Shown here one piece after another: positions 4,985-5,114 of a DNA stretch of 5,114 bases. The DNA lies in assembly GCA_044371755.1 (NCBI GenBank), contig JBILSZ010000150.1:1-5114 (forward strand). The letters run 5' to 3'. Positions within the stretch are counted from its first letter, which is position 1. Every line of letters starts with the position of its first letter. The DNA is from JAIXWP01 sp044371755 (GTDB lineage: Bacteria; Bacteroidota; Bacteroidia; Flavobacteriales_D; Sanyastnellaceae). The position numbers were made by a program, and so were the translations under genes. The notes under the pieces were generated by a model. The model saw only the letters and a program-made list of their open reading frames with translations. It was not told the origin of the DNA and did not search any database.

Positions 4985-5114
4985 ATGCCGTCTTCTGTTG
5001 ATATTAGAAAAGGAAAACCCTCCGACATACCCGCTGTCTTTGATTTGATCAAGGAATTGGCGGTGTATGAAAAGGCAGCTCACGAGGTAGCAGTGTCTCC
5101 TCAAGAGCTAGAGG
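4985..5114 (+). CDS. GNAT-family N-acetyltransferase, N-terminal part only
   Basis: Translation from the ATG at 4985 runs open for 43 codons to the window end. The stretch DIRKGKPSDIPAVFDLIKEL (residues 6-25) followed by AVYEKAAHEV is the usual start of GNAT acetyltransferases: a first beta strand ending in IRKG, then Asp-x-Pro and the first long helix. The continuation LAVYEKAAHEVAVSPQELE is reminiscent of the spermidine/spermine acetyltransferase-like branch, but the acetyl-CoA-binding loop lies outside the window, so the substrate is not assigned. It is divergent from rbfA, with its own -7 box 4 nt upstream of the ATG. Confidence 0.8.
   Translation, partial: MPSSVDIRKGKPSDIPAVFDLIKELAVYEKAAHEVAVSPQELE

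Noticed and set aside
4943..5104. 54-residue N-terminal extension of RbfA
   Set aside because: RbfA homology starts at the ATG at 4942; the extension runs through the promoter region and antisense to the GNAT gene.

Overview
The window looks like a chromosomal segment of a Bacteroidota (Bacteroidetes) bacterium. The evidence is threefold. Start codons lack Shine-Dalgarno sequences. Four starts are preceded by the phylum-specific -7 promoter box TAnnTTTG (one copy has a single mismatch). The gene content (AsmA-like protein, rbfA next to a LolC/E-type permease, small Doc-type toxin module) also fits. I cannot name a genus. Hand counts on sampled lines give about 45-50 % GC for the housekeeping genes and about 37-40 % for the toxin-antitoxin pair.

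Layout. From 1 to 1099 (minus strand, 3' end outside the window) lies the N-terminal 366 residues of a membrane-anchored AsmA-like envelope protein. It is transcribed divergently from a superoxide dismutase (1200-1928, plus) that carries an export signal and a lipobox. The 100-nt gap between them contains a spaced inverted repeat. Next, on the plus strand, comes a compact toxin-antitoxin operon: a 62-residue putative antitoxin (1960-2148) overlapping by 4 nt a Doc/Fic-fold toxin (2145-2537). The toxin runs convergently, with only 7 nt between stop codons, into a minus-strand operon that reads from right to left: rbfA (4942-4601), a class I SAM methyltransferase with a hydrophobic C-terminal segment (4579-3773), and a LolC/LolE-family ABC permease (3765-2545). 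Divergent from rbfA, across 42 nt, begins a GNAT acetyltransferase (4985 onward, cut by the window end).

How the parts relate. The minus-strand operon combines ribosome maturation (RbfA) with envelope lipoprotein trafficking (LolC/E-like) and an uncharacterised membrane-associated methyltransferase. The exported SOD probably detoxifies superoxide at the periplasmic face. The toxin-antitoxin pair appears to be a low-GC insertion between these ordinary genes and has its own promoter and a candidate autoregulatory palindrome.

The most distinctive signal is not a gene. At all four plausible transcription-unit starts with a recognisable promoter (sod, antitoxin, rbfA, GNAT), the -7 box ends only 3-4 nt before the ATG, so transcription should begin at or next to the start codon. 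This predicts leaderless or nearly leaderless mRNAs. I found no rRNA, tRNA, CRISPR array, insertion sequence or convincing intrinsic terminator.
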